Source of the DNA: Acetobacteraceae bacterium
GTDB lineage: Bacteria; Pseudomonadota; Alphaproteobacteria; Acetobacterales; Acetobacteraceae
Direction: 5' to 3'
NCBI GenBank assembly: GCA_022842185.1
Contig: JALHQB010000037.1
Location: 1-49,071, forward strand
DNA: 49,071 bases
In this document: piece by piece, positions 35,756-43,028 of the stretch
How positions within the stretch are numbered: position 1 is the stretch's first letter
Layout of the letters: each line of letters starts with the position of its first letter
Made by a program: the position numbers and the translations under genes
The notes under the pieces: generated by a model
What the model was told of the DNA's origin: nothing
The model's database searches: none
What the model saw: only the letters and a program-made list of their open reading frames with translations

Positions 35756-36289
35756 TCAGTTTCCCGGCCCGACCAGCGTCACTTCGATGCGCCGGTTCTG
35801 CGCCCGCCCTTCCGGCGTGCTGTTCGATGCGACCGGGTTGGCTTCACCGCGCCCATCCGCCGAGACGATGTTGCGCGGCACGCCGCCCGAGATCAGTACG
35901 TCGGCCACCGTATCCGCCCGGCGCGAGGACAGGTCGAGGTTCGACGCGATGCCGCTCTGGCGCATTTCGCGCGAGACCGGCGTGGTGTCCGTGTAGCCCT
36001 CGACGATGACGCGGGTGCTCTGCAGGCTGCGCAGGGTCGGGACCATCTTGTGCAGTTCCTCCCGCGCCCGCGCGTTGATGGTGTATCCGCCCGATGGGAA
36101 CAGGATGCGGTCGGTCATGGTGACCTTCAGTCGCCCTTCCAGCATCGTGATCGTCGCCTGGTCGGCGGTGTAGCGGGACTGCAATTCGCGATAGGCGCGC
36201 TGCAGTTCCTCATACTCGCCGCGAGGCACGCAGGCCGCGATCGGCGCGGCGAGGAGGAGGGGGAACATCTTCAGGAAGTCGCGGCGCAT
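35756..36289 (-). CDS. OmpA-family peptidoglycan-binding lipoprotein
   Basis: 177 aa. Signal peptide with lipobox ending PIAAC, lipidated Cys at 20. A short coiled coil (residues about 24-55, EYEELQRAYRELQSRY) precedes an OmpA/MotB C-terminal domain, about 60-172, with LFPSGGYTINARAREEL, VIVEGYTDTTPV, LSSRRADTVADVL and GRGEANPVASNSTPEGRAQN then RRIEV. The protein should tether the outer membrane to peptidoglycan. Start chosen at MRRDFLKMF, the first Met directly before the signal peptide. Convergent with repeat copy 5. Confidence 0.92.
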   Translation of the reverse strand: MRRDFLKMFPLLLAAPIAACVPRGEYEELQRAYRELQSRYTADQATITMLEGRLKVTMTDRILFPSGGYTINARAREELHKMVPTLRSLQSTRVIVEGYTDTTPVSREMRQSGIASNLDLSSRRADTVADVLISGGVPRNIVSADGRGEANPVASNSTPEGRAQNRRIEVTLVGPGN

Positions 36290-36504
36290 GGGAATCGGTC
36301 CTCGGATTCGGGTGCATGCCAGCCCGAACAAGGATTCCCGGTCCCGGCGCCAGCTGACAGCGCCGGTTTACGCCGCCGTCGAAACCATGTCGCCCGGGGA
36401 ACATCGCGAATTCAGCATCAAGAGGCGAACCGGACAGGTGGGCGATGACCGGCGCCTGCCTGGCCCAGCGGCGAACCGCGCATTGCCGGGGGGTTGGTCA
36501 GAGA

Positions 36505-36555
36505 TGTCCGGTGACAGCTCGCACCGGACATGAGACTGCGCCCCAGGGCGCAGTC
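36505..36555. terminator. Two perfect stem-loops downstream of the YbjN gene
   Basis: Stem-loop one: TGTCCGGTG and CACCGGACA, 9 bp, 8-nt loop (36505-36530). Stem-loop two: GACTGCGCC and GGCGCAGTC, 9 bp, 4-nt loop (36534-36555). They start 12 bases after the YbjN stop in its reading direction. No U-run follows, so they may be Rho-assisted or 3'-end stabilising rather than classical intrinsic terminators. Confidence 0.45.
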
Positions 36556-36567
36556 CCAAACAGACGC

Positions 36568-37071
36568 TCAGGCCTCGCCCACGCAATCCAGCATGGACGC
36601 CGCCAGCGCGTCGGCCGGCGCCTTGCCGCCCCACAGCACGAACTGGAAGGCGGGAAAGAAACGCTCGCATTCGGTGATCGCGATATCGACCATGTCCTCA
36701 AGGCTCTCGGCACTCGCGCCCTGCGCGCCGCGCAGCAGGACGGAATGGCGGAAGACGGGCACGCCGTCCTCGGCCTCGATGCCGAAATGGCCGATCCACA
36801 GGCGATCATTCGCCAGGGCGAGGAGTTCGTACAGTTTGTCGCGCGCCTCCGCCGGCACCTTCAGGTCGAAGGCGCAGGTGAAGGACATGGCGCTGATTTC
36901 GTGCGACCACGAGAAATGCAGGCCGTAGTCGCACCATTTCCCGGGAGCCTCGGCGGCCATTTCCCCGTCCGAACGGCGCTCAAAGGCCCATTCGTTGGAG
37001 GCGATGATCTGCTCGAGGATGTCCAACGGGTTGGTCGCGCGATCGCGGTCCAACTGGAGAGAGGCGGACAT
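36568..37071 (-). CDS. YbjN domain-containing protein
   Basis: 167 aa, soluble. Fits the YbjN/type III secretion chaperone-like fold: NPLDILEQIIASNEWAFERR at the start, WCDYGLHFSWSHEISAMSF, LYELLALANDRLWIGHFGI and a C-terminal helix ending SMLDCVGEA. The YbjN family is linked to stress and motility control, without a defined biochemical role. Start at 37071 has AAGGAGG upstream. Followed by two strong stem-loops. Confidence 0.9.
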   Translation of the reverse strand: MSASLQLDRDRATNPLDILEQIIASNEWAFERRSDGEMAAEAPGKWCDYGLHFSWSHEISAMSFTCAFDLKVPAEARDKLYELLALANDRLWIGHFGIEAEDGVPVFRHSVLLRGAQGASAESLEDMVDIAITECERFFPAFQFVLWGGKAPADALAASMLDCVGEA

Positions 37072-37205
37072 GCGGCACCTCCTTGCCCTGGAGCGCCGCC
37101 CGAGGCCCACAAGATGTTGGGGGCGAATCGGGCGGGCAACAACTAATGGCAGACTACGCAGACGCGAAATGGCGCTGCAAGCCCGCTAAGGTTGCAATGT
37201 TGTCT

Positions 37206-37496
37206 TCAGACGCCGGGTGAAGGTTCCGCGCCAGGGGCCGGAGTGGTGGCTTGCTCCTCCAGCGCGGCGACGCGGGCCTCAAGCGCCTCGACCTGTTCGC
37301 GGGCGCGACGGGCGACTTCCATGGCGGCATCCAGTTCCTCCCGCTTCACCAGGTCCAGCTTGCGGATCATGGCCTCGGTCTGGGCCTTGGCCATCTGTTC
37401 CATTTCAGTCCGGATGCCCGCCAGCACCGAAAATGCCCCGCCGGCCATGCCGGCGATGTCGTCCATGAATTTCGGGCGGCCGCTGTCGTTGTTCAT
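37206..37496 (-). CDS. ubiK: UbiK/BMFP accessory factor
   Basis: 96 aa. MDDIAGMAGGAFSVLAGIR then TEMEQMAKAQTEAMIRKLDL and a coiled coil KREELDAAMEVARRAREQVE then ALEARVAALEEQ match the BMFP (YqiC/UbiK) family, which forms trimers, binds membranes and in gamma-proteobacteria assists ubiquinone biosynthesis. The C-terminal tail is Pro/Ala-rich. Start at 37496 has AGGAG upstream. Divergent from hldD across 102 bases. A longer open frame upstream is antisense to hldD and not coding. Confidence 0.88.
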   Translation of the reverse strand: MNNDSGRPKFMDDIAGMAGGAFSVLAGIRTEMEQMAKAQTEAMIRKLDLVKREELDAAMEVARRAREQVEALEARVAALEEQATTPAPGAEPSPGV

Positions 37497-37598
37497 CGCC
37501 TGGTCTCCTGTCTGGGGCGCTCGCCTTGCCGGGCCGTCCCGGGGGGGCCTATACCGCCCGCGCCCCTGCCTCAAGGGCCGGCACGGAAGCGGCGAAAC

Positions 37599-38582
37599 AT
37601 GCATATTGTCACCGGCGGGGCCGGTTTCATCGGCTCCAACCTGGTCGCCAGCCTCTGCGCCCGTGGCGAGGAAGTGGTGGTGGTCGATCGCCTGCGCCAG
37701 GGCCTCAAGTGGCGCAACCTCGCCAAGCACCCGATCGCCGGCATCGTCGCCCCCGACGACCTGCCCGGATTCCTCGCCAAGGCGCCGCCCGTCAGCGCGC
37801 TGTTCCACATGGGCGCGATCAGCGCGACCACCGAAACCGATGGCGACCTGGTGGCGGCGACCAACATCGCCCTGCCGCAGATGCTGTGGGACTGGTGCGC
37901 GGATGCGGGGGTGCCCTTCATCTATGCGTCCTCGGCGGCGACCTATGGCGACGGGTCGCAGGGCTTCGAGGACGATCTGCGCGCCGAGGCGCTGGCGAAG
38001 CTGCGCCCGCTGAACCTTTATGGCTGGTCGAAACTGGCCTTCGACCGGCGTGTCGCGCAGATGCTCGTCCGCAGTCACAAGCGTCCGCCGATGTGGGCCG
38101 GGCTGCGCTTCTTCAACGTCTATGGCCCGAACGAGCATCACAAGGGCCGCATGGCCTCGGTGGTGCTGCACAAATACCGGCAGATCATGGCCGGCGACCC
38201 GGCGACGCTGTTCGCCTCGGACCGGGACGGCATCGCCGATGGCGACCAGAAGCGCGACTTCGTCCATGTGGATGACTGCGTCGCGGCGATGCTGTGGCTG
38301 GCGGGCAACCCACAGGCCTCGGGGCTGTACAACATCGGGTCGGGCCAGGCGCGCAGCTTCCTCGACCTGACGCGGGCGATCTATGCCGCGCTCGGCCGCA
38401 ATGCCGATATCCGCTTCGTGCCGATGCCCGAAGACCTTCGCGGCAAATACCAGTACTTCACCGAAGCGCGGATGGACCGCCTGCGCGGCGCCGGCTTCGA
38501 CCACCCACCCACATCCGTCGAGGACGGCGTCCGATCCTACGTCCAGGACGTGCTGGCCAACGCCGAGGACCCCTTCGCCTGA
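37599..38582 (+). CDS. hldD: ADP-L-glycero-D-manno-heptose 6-epimerase
   Basis: Short-chain dehydrogenase-type epimerase converting the ADP-D-glycero form to the ADP-L-glycero heptose for LPS core, 327 aa. NAD(P)-binding TGGAGFIGSN at 5-14, substrate-site SSAATYGDG at 111-119, catalytic Y141 and K145 (YGWSKLAFD), FFNVYGPNEHHKGRMASVV. The later part, GLYNIGSGQARSFLDL and PEDLRGKYQYFTEA, is diagnostic of RfaD/HldD. It overlaps the lgt start by one base (TGATG). Confidence 0.95.
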   Translation: MHIVTGGAGFIGSNLVASLCARGEEVVVVDRLRQGLKWRNLAKHPIAGIVAPDDLPGFLAKAPPVSALFHMGAISATTETDGDLVAATNIALPQMLWDWCADAGVPFIYASSAATYGDGSQGFEDDLRAEALAKLRPLNLYGWSKLAFDRRVAQMLVRSHKRPPMWAGLRFFNVYGPNEHHKGRMASVVLHKYRQIMAGDPATLFASDRDGIADGDQKRDFVHVDDCVAAMLWLAGNPQASGLYNIGSGQARSFLDLTRAIYAALGRNADIRFVPMPEDLRGKYQYFTEARMDRLRGAGFDHPPTSVEDGVRSYVQDVLANAEDPFA

Positions 38583-39382
38583 TGTTCTTCGCCATTCCCT
38601 TCCCGATGATCGACCCGGTGATGGTCCAGATCGGACCGATCGCCATCCGCTGGTACGCGCTGGCCTATATCGCCGGCATCGTGCTCGGCTGGCGGCTGGC
38701 GCGGTCGCTGGTGCAGCGCACCCCGCAGGTCGCCACCGCCGAACAGGTGGACGACTACGTCACCTGGGTGACGCTCGGCATCATCCTGGGCGGGCGGCTG
38801 GGCTATGTGCTGTTCTACCGGCCCGGCTACTACATCACCCAGCCGCTGGAAGCGCTGGCGGTCTGGCATGGTGGCATGTCGTTCCACGGCGGGGCGCTCG
38901 GCGTCATCGTCGCGACCTTCATCTATTGCCGCCGAAATGCGATCGACTGGGTCGCCTTCGGGGACCGCGTGGTCTGCGTCGTGCCCATCGGGATCTTCTT
39001 CGGCCGGCTCGCCAATTTCATCAATGGCGAACTGTGGGGCCGCGTCGCCCCCAACGTCCCCTGGGCGATGGTCTTCCCCACGGGCGGGCCGGAACCGCGC
39101 CACCCGTCGCAATTGTATCAGGCCGGCCTCGAAGGCATCGCTCTGTTCACGCTGCTGATGATCCTCGTCCGCAGTGAGACGCTGCGCGCCCGGCGCGGCT
39201 TCCTGTCCGGCGCCTTCCTCGCCGGCTACGGCGTGGCACGCATGGTCGGCGAGATCTTCCGCCAGCCCGACGCCCATCTGGGGTTCCTGGTCGCGGGGGC
39301 GACGATGGGGCAGTTGCTGTCACTGCCGATGATCCTGGTCGGCGGGTGGCTGATGCTGCGGGCGCGGACGGCGGATGCGTGA
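38582..39382 (+). CDS. lgt: Prolipoprotein diacylglyceryl transferase
   Basis: Inner-membrane enzyme that attaches diacylglycerol to the lipobox cysteine of prolipoproteins, 266 aa, seven transmembrane helices. The Lgt signature GRLANFINGELWGR lies at 141-154; WHGGMSFHGGALG near 95-107 and RHPSQLYQAGLEG also match. It overlaps hldD by one base, so envelope genes are coupled. In alphaproteobacteria lgt is usually followed closely by a midA-type gene and pgeF; here 477 bases of repeat sequence separate them. Confidence 0.97.
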   Translation: MFFAIPFPMIDPVMVQIGPIAIRWYALAYIAGIVLGWRLARSLVQRTPQVATAEQVDDYVTWVTLGIILGGRLGYVLFYRPGYYITQPLEALAVWHGGMSFHGGALGVIVATFIYCRRNAIDWVAFGDRVVCVVPIGIFFGRLANFINGELWGRVAPNVPWAMVFPTGGPEPRHPSQLYQAGLEGIALFTLLMILVRSETLRARRGFLSGAFLAGYGVARMVGEIFRQPDAHLGFLVAGATMGQLLSLPMILVGGWLMLRARTADA

Positions 39383-39408
39383 GGGTCGTTGCCCGGTCGG
39401 CGCGGAGA

Positions 39409-39592
39409 ATGGAGGGGCGCTGCGCCTCCAAGCCACCCCGCCAGGAGGCGGCGGCCTCCTGGACCGCGGGTCCTTGGCGCCTTTTCCGGTGGCAGGCATG
39501 GCAGCGTCGTCCTTCCGCGCAGCACCAAGGTTGAGGTTTCCAAAGGCCTCAAGACTTTGCGGGGGTGAAGTTCGGAGGGAGCCAACGCCCAC
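39409..39592 (+). repeat. Full palindromic repeat with covaried B2 stem (copy 6)
   Basis: Plus-oriented, starting 26 bases after the lgt stop. B1 at 39409-39431 has one mismatch. B2 at 39440-39461 has arms CCAGGAGGC and GCCTCCTGG, a perfect 9-bp stem that differs from the other copies at three consecutive pairs. A linker of about 75 bases leads to A1 near 39541-39560 and a degraded A2 (to 39592). Followed after 12 bases by copy 7. The gene-free stretch 39383-39859 is almost entirely copies 6 and 7. Confidence 0.88.
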
Positions 39593-39604
39593 CGGGCGGG
39601 ACGA

Positions 39605-39848
39605 TTGGAGGGGCGCTGCCCCTCCAAACCACCCCGCCAGGGACCAACGGGTCCCTGGACCGCGGGACCTTGGCGTGGTGTCAGGCACGGAGCACTCATC
39701 CTGGTATCGACCGACGGCGTTCAGCACCGAAATTGAGGTTCCCAAAGGCCTTAGGCCTTTGGTGGGGGGAGGTTTGGAGAGGGGCGACGCCCCTCTCCAA
39801 GGACCACCATCGCCACATAGTCCCGCGCATTGGGCAGCGCCCCTCCAA
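39605..39848 (+). repeat. Full palindromic repeat with inverted terminal arms (copy 7)
   Basis: The most complete copy. B1 39605-39627, B2 39637-39658, linker, A1 39742-39762, A2 39774-39800, then a tail with GCCACATA at 39812-39819 and GGGCAGCGCCC at 39832-39842. The outermost GCCCCTCCAA at 39839-39848 is the exact inverse of the starting TTGGAGGGGC, giving 10-bp terminal inverted repeats. No target duplication is visible at the borders. The right end lies 11 bases before the ATG of the methyltransferase gene, so its leader is repeat-derived. Confidence 0.9.
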
Positions 39849-39859
39849 CCTTCGCGCCG

Positions 39860-40849
39860 ATGACCGAACGCCTCGACCACTTCATGGCCCGCGCCGTTGC
39901 GGCTTATTACGCCGCGCGCGACCCCTTCGCCGACTTCACCACCGCACCGGAGATCACCCAGGCCTTCGGCGAATGCCTCGGCCTGTGGGCGGCCGTCACC
40001 TGGGACGCGATGGGCCGGCCAGACCCGGTGCTGCTGGTCGAACTCGGGCCCGGTCGCGGCACCTTGATGGCCGATGCGCTGCGCGCCGCCGCCGAGATGG
40101 CACCCGATTTCCGCGCCGCCCTGCGTGTCCATCTGGTGGAAATCTCCCCCCGCCTGCGGCAGGTGCAGGCGGCGCGGCTCGGCACCGCGGTGGCCGGCTG
40201 GCATGACGACATCGCGGGTTTGCCGCCTGGCCCGGCCATCATCATCGGCAACGAGTTCCTCGATGCCCTGCCAATCCGCCAGTTCATCCGCCGCGGCGAC
40301 GCCTGGCTGGAACGTTTCGTCAGGGACGGCGCCTTCGTCGAAGCCCCAGCCATCGCTGCCCCACCCCTGCCCCCCCAGGCCGAGGACGGCGCGGTGCAGG
40401 AGGTGAACGAACCGGCCCGCACCGTGGCCGCGGCCCTCGGCGCCCGCATCGCGGCCGAGGGCGGCACCGCGCTGTTCCTCGATTACGGCCCGGCCCAATC
40501 GGCCTTCGGCGACAGCCTCCAGGCCATGGCCGCGCATGGCGTGGCGGACCCGCTCGGCCCGGCGGGGACGGCAGACCTGACCGCCCATGTCGATTTCGCC
40601 GCGCTGGCCGAAGCCGGGCGCGGCGCGGGGGCGCGGGTTATGGGGCCGCTGCCGCAGGGGGTCTTCCTGGCGCGGCTCGGGCTTCATGCGCGCTCGGCGA
40701 TGCTGGCGCGGCTGGACCCGGGCGGGGCGAAGCGCCACCTGTCCGCGGCGCAACGGTTGACCGCCCCGGAATACATGGGACGGCTGTTCAAGGCGCTCTG
40801 CCTCTGCCATCCCGCCCTGCCGACCCTGCCCGGCTTCGAGGAACCCTGA
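39860..40849 (+). CDS. MidA/NDUFAF7-family SAM-dependent methyltransferase
   Basis: Class I methyltransferase, 329 aa. DFTTAPEITQAFGECLGLWA near 25-44 and motif I LLVELGPGRGTLMADALR near 58-75 are diagnostic of COG1565/MidA; EISPRLRQVQ, GNEFLDALPIRQF and HVDFAALAEAGR follow. The mitochondrial homologue dimethylates an arginine in a complex I subunit; bacterial members are probably protein arginine methyltransferases (inference). The chosen ATG lacks a Shine-Dalgarno and lies 11 bases after repeat copy 7. It overlaps pgeF by one base. Confidence 0.93.
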   Translation: MTERLDHFMARAVAAYYAARDPFADFTTAPEITQAFGECLGLWAAVTWDAMGRPDPVLLVELGPGRGTLMADALRAAAEMAPDFRAALRVHLVEISPRLRQVQAARLGTAVAGWHDDIAGLPPGPAIIIGNEFLDALPIRQFIRRGDAWLERFVRDGAFVEAPAIAAPPLPPQAEDGAVQEVNEPARTVAAALGARIAAEGGTALFLDYGPAQSAFGDSLQAMAAHGVADPLGPAGTADLTAHVDFAALAEAGRGAGARVMGPLPQGVFLARLGLHARSAMLARLDPGGAKRHLSAAQRLTAPEYMGRLFKALCLCHPALPTLPGFEEP

Positions 40850-41622
40850 TGGCCGAATTCGTCACCGCCGCGACTCTTTCGGCCCAGCAGGGCCTGACCC
40901 ATGGCTTTTTCACCCGGCGCGGCGGCGTCTCGGCCGGCCCCTTCGCCGCGCTGAACTGCTCGGTTTCGTCGAAGGACGACCCGGATGCGGTGCGCGAAAA
41001 CCGCCGCCGTGCCGCCGATGCGCTGGGCGTGCCGGGCAACGCCCTGGCCGGGCTGACCCAGGTGCACGGGATCGACGTCGCGGTGCTCGATGCCCCTTGG
41101 CCCGAAACGGACCGCCCGGTTGCCGATGCGCTGGTGACGCGCCGTCCCGGGCTTGCACTCGGGGTCGTGACGGCCGATTGCGCGCCGGTGCTGTTCGCCG
41201 ATGCCCGATCGGGTGTGATCGGCGCGGCCCATGCCGGCTGGCGTGGCGCAGTGGCCGGCGTGCTGGAGGCGACGATCGAGGCGATGCTCGCCCTCGGCGC
41301 CCGGCGCGACCGGATCGTGGCCGCCGTCGGCCCGTGCATCCGGCAGCCTTCCTATGAGGTCGCCGCGGACCTGCGCGGCGTCGTGGTCGCCCGCGACGCC
41401 GCCGATGCGCGCTTCTTCGCCGATGGCGCGCGGCCGGATCGCTGGCAGTTCGATCTGGCCGGGTATTGCGCCGCGCGCCTGGCCGCGGCTGGCGTCGGGG
41501 CCGAGGTGACGCCGCACGACACCTTGGCGCAGGAGGATGCCTTCTTCAGCCATCGCCGCCGGACGCTGGCGGGCGGCGGCCCGATCGGGCATCAGCTATC
41601 GGCCATCGCGACCGGCGGGTGA
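40849..41622 (+). CDS. pgeF: Peptidoglycan editing factor PgeF (laccase domain)
   Basis: YfiH-family protein, 257 aa, which removes wrongly incorporated amino acids from peptidoglycan precursors. The zinc-site residues are H73 (TQVHGIDV), C111 (TADCAPV) and H128 (AAHAGWRGA). N-terminal GLTHGFFTRRGGVSAGPF is also typical, and the C-terminal EDAFFSHRR is present. Translation is coupled to the methyltransferase gene (TGATG). The cluster lgt-midA-pgeF is a recurrent alphaproteobacterial arrangement. Confidence 0.95.
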   Translation: MAEFVTAATLSAQQGLTHGFFTRRGGVSAGPFAALNCSVSSKDDPDAVRENRRRAADALGVPGNALAGLTQVHGIDVAVLDAPWPETDRPVADALVTRRPGLALGVVTADCAPVLFADARSGVIGAAHAGWRGAVAGVLEATIEAMLALGARRDRIVAAVGPCIRQPSYEVAADLRGVVVARDAADARFFADGARPDRWQFDLAGYCAARLAAAGVGAEVTPHDTLAQEDAFFSHRRRTLAGGGPIGHQLSAIATGG

Positions 41623-41630
41623 TACCAGCC

Positions 41631-41702
41631 ATGCCCTACCTCTACATGTTCGGGCTGATGATCCTGCTGACCATGCTCGCGACCTGCATCGCGGTCATCT
41701 GA
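41631..41702 (+). CDS. Possible 23-residue hydrophobic peptide
   Basis: ATG 8 bases after the pgeF stop, reading MPYLYMFGLMILL then TMLATCIAVI, stop at 41700-41702. It would form one transmembrane helix with almost no flanks. It lies between two same-strand genes and its frame differs from pgeF. No clear ribosome-binding site, but pgeF termination could feed it. It may be a real small membrane protein or chance; coding cannot be shown from one sequence. Confidence 0.35.
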   Translation: MPYLYMFGLMILLTMLATCIAVI

Positions 41703-41730
41703 CGTGCCACAAACCGGAGTACAGCGGTTG

Positions 41731-42723
41731 ATGTCCTTGTCCTTCCGCGCCCTGCGCGGCGCGGCAGTCGCCCTGGCGCTGGCGTTGCCGGCCTGCGGCG
41801 ACCTGCCGCAGCCCTTCCGCGGCAATCCGGGAGGCCAGGCGGGCGCGCTGGCGGCGCCGCCGGCCTATCGGCTTGCCGTGCCGGCGCCCGACTCCGCCCT
41901 GCTGACCGGGGCGCAGGCCATGGGCTTCGCCGAGACGCTGTCCGCGGCGCTGCTGACCGCCGAAGTGCCGGCCTCCGCGACCGAACCCCTGCCGCTCGAC
42001 TGGCGCCTGACGATCGAAGCCACCATGCAGGGCAACGCCGTGGTGCCGCGCTATGTGCTGACGGACCCGGATGGCCGCCAGCAGGGCGCCACGCTGGGCA
42101 ACCGCATCCCGGCGCGGGACTGGTCGGCTGCGAACCCCGAGGTGATGCGCCGCGTCGCCCGCGAAGCCGCCCCGCGCATCGCCGACCTGCTGCTGCGCGC
42201 CGAGGCCGCCCGCAAGGGCAATGACCCCGCCGCGCTGGCCGCCAGCGGCCCGCCGCGCATCTATGTGCCCATGGTCCGTGGCGCACCGGGGGATGGCAAC
42301 CAGGCACTGACGGCGCGGCTGCGGGATGCCCTCGTCACCGAAGGCATGCTGGTGCAGGAAACCGCGCAGGGTGCGCGCTTCGCCGTCACCGGTCAGGTCG
42401 CGGTCGTGAACCAGCCCGGCACCCGGACGCAGCGCGTCGAACTGCTGTGGACCATCTCTCGCCAGGACGGAGAGGATCTTGGCCGCGTGCTGCAGCTGAA
42501 CGAGGTGCCGGTCGGCGTGCTGGACCGGTTCTGGGGGGATGTCGCCTTCGCGGCAGCGAACGAGGCCGCGGGCGGCGTGCGTACCGTGGTGCAGAATGCC
42601 GGCGGGTTCCCATCCCGGCCGGGTGCCGCGGCGGCAGGGACAGCCCCACAGGCAGGCCAGGGGCTGGTGCTGCCGCGCGATGCGAATGCGCTGCCGGCGC
42701 CGCGGGCCGAGGCGGCGAATTGA
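41731..42723 (+). CDS. Hypothetical lipoprotein
   Basis: 330 aa. Signal peptide with lipobox LPAC, lipidated C22, from the ATG at 41731; a GTG 27 bases upstream is possible. The rest is Ala/Pro-rich without a motif I recognise. Two segments of beta-rich character (VLTDPDGRQQG, and VTGQVAVVNQPGTRTQRVEL then LWTISRQDGEDLG) suggest an outer-membrane-associated or periplasmic protein. The position after pgeF suggests an envelope role. Repeat copy 8 begins 34 bases after its stop. Confidence 0.8.
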   Translation: MSLSFRALRGAAVALALALPACGDLPQPFRGNPGGQAGALAAPPAYRLAVPAPDSALLTGAQAMGFAETLSAALLTAEVPASATEPLPLDWRLTIEATMQGNAVVPRYVLTDPDGRQQGATLGNRIPARDWSAANPEVMRRVAREAAPRIADLLLRAEAARKGNDPAALAASGPPRIYVPMVRGAPGDGNQALTARLRDALVTEGMLVQETAQGARFAVTGQVAVVNQPGTRTQRVELLWTISRQDGEDLGRVLQLNEVPVGVLDRFWGDVAFAAANEAAGGVRTVVQNAGGFPSRPGAAAAGTAPQAGQGLVLPRDANALPAPRAEAAN

Positions 42724-42757
42724 ACGGGGCGCGTGCTCTTGGAGAGGGGCGCGAAGA

Positions 42758-43000
42758 TTGGAGGGGCGCTGCCCCTCCAAACCACCCCGCCAGGGACCAA
42801 TGGGTCCCTGGACCGCGGGACCTTGGCGTTTGTCATGCCCAAGAAGGGGTCATCCATGTTGGGCACCGACCGCCGGCGTTCAGCACCAAGTCGAGGTTTC
42901 CAAAGGCCTTAAGCCTTTGGTGGGGTGAGGTTTGGAGAGGGGCAACGCCCCTCTCCGATGCGCATCACCGCCACATATCCTCGCGCACGGGGCAGCGCCC
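42758..43000 (+). repeat. Full palindromic repeat with tail (copy 8)
   Basis: B1 42758-42780, B2 42790-42811 with loop AATG, linker about 85 bases, A1 42900-42920, A2 42934-42956, tail with GCCACATA at 42970-42977 and GGGCAGCGCCC at 42990-43000, spaced exactly as in copy 7. It begins 34 bases after the lipoprotein gene, same orientation. Just before it, TTGGAGAGGGGC at 42740-42751 is a stray left arm of A2. The 305-base gene-free stretch (42724-43028) is filled by this element and ends at the convergent Bug gene. Confidence 0.9.
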
Positions 43001-43028
43001 TGCATGACCGGGGCGCCAACCCCCCGCC

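Noticed and set aside
37497..38504. Upstream extension of the UbiK frame
   Set aside because: Antisense to hldD; UbiK homologues are about 80-100 residues and start at the chosen Met.
25088..43000. CRISPR array interpretation of the repeats
   Set aside because: Spacing is tens to thousands of bases, units are composite and up to about 240 bases, no regular spacers, and no cas gene is present.
30518..43000. Repeats as classical intrinsic terminators
   Set aside because: The hairpins are strong but no T-run follows A2, B1 or B2 in any copy; a Rho-linked or stabilising role remains possible.
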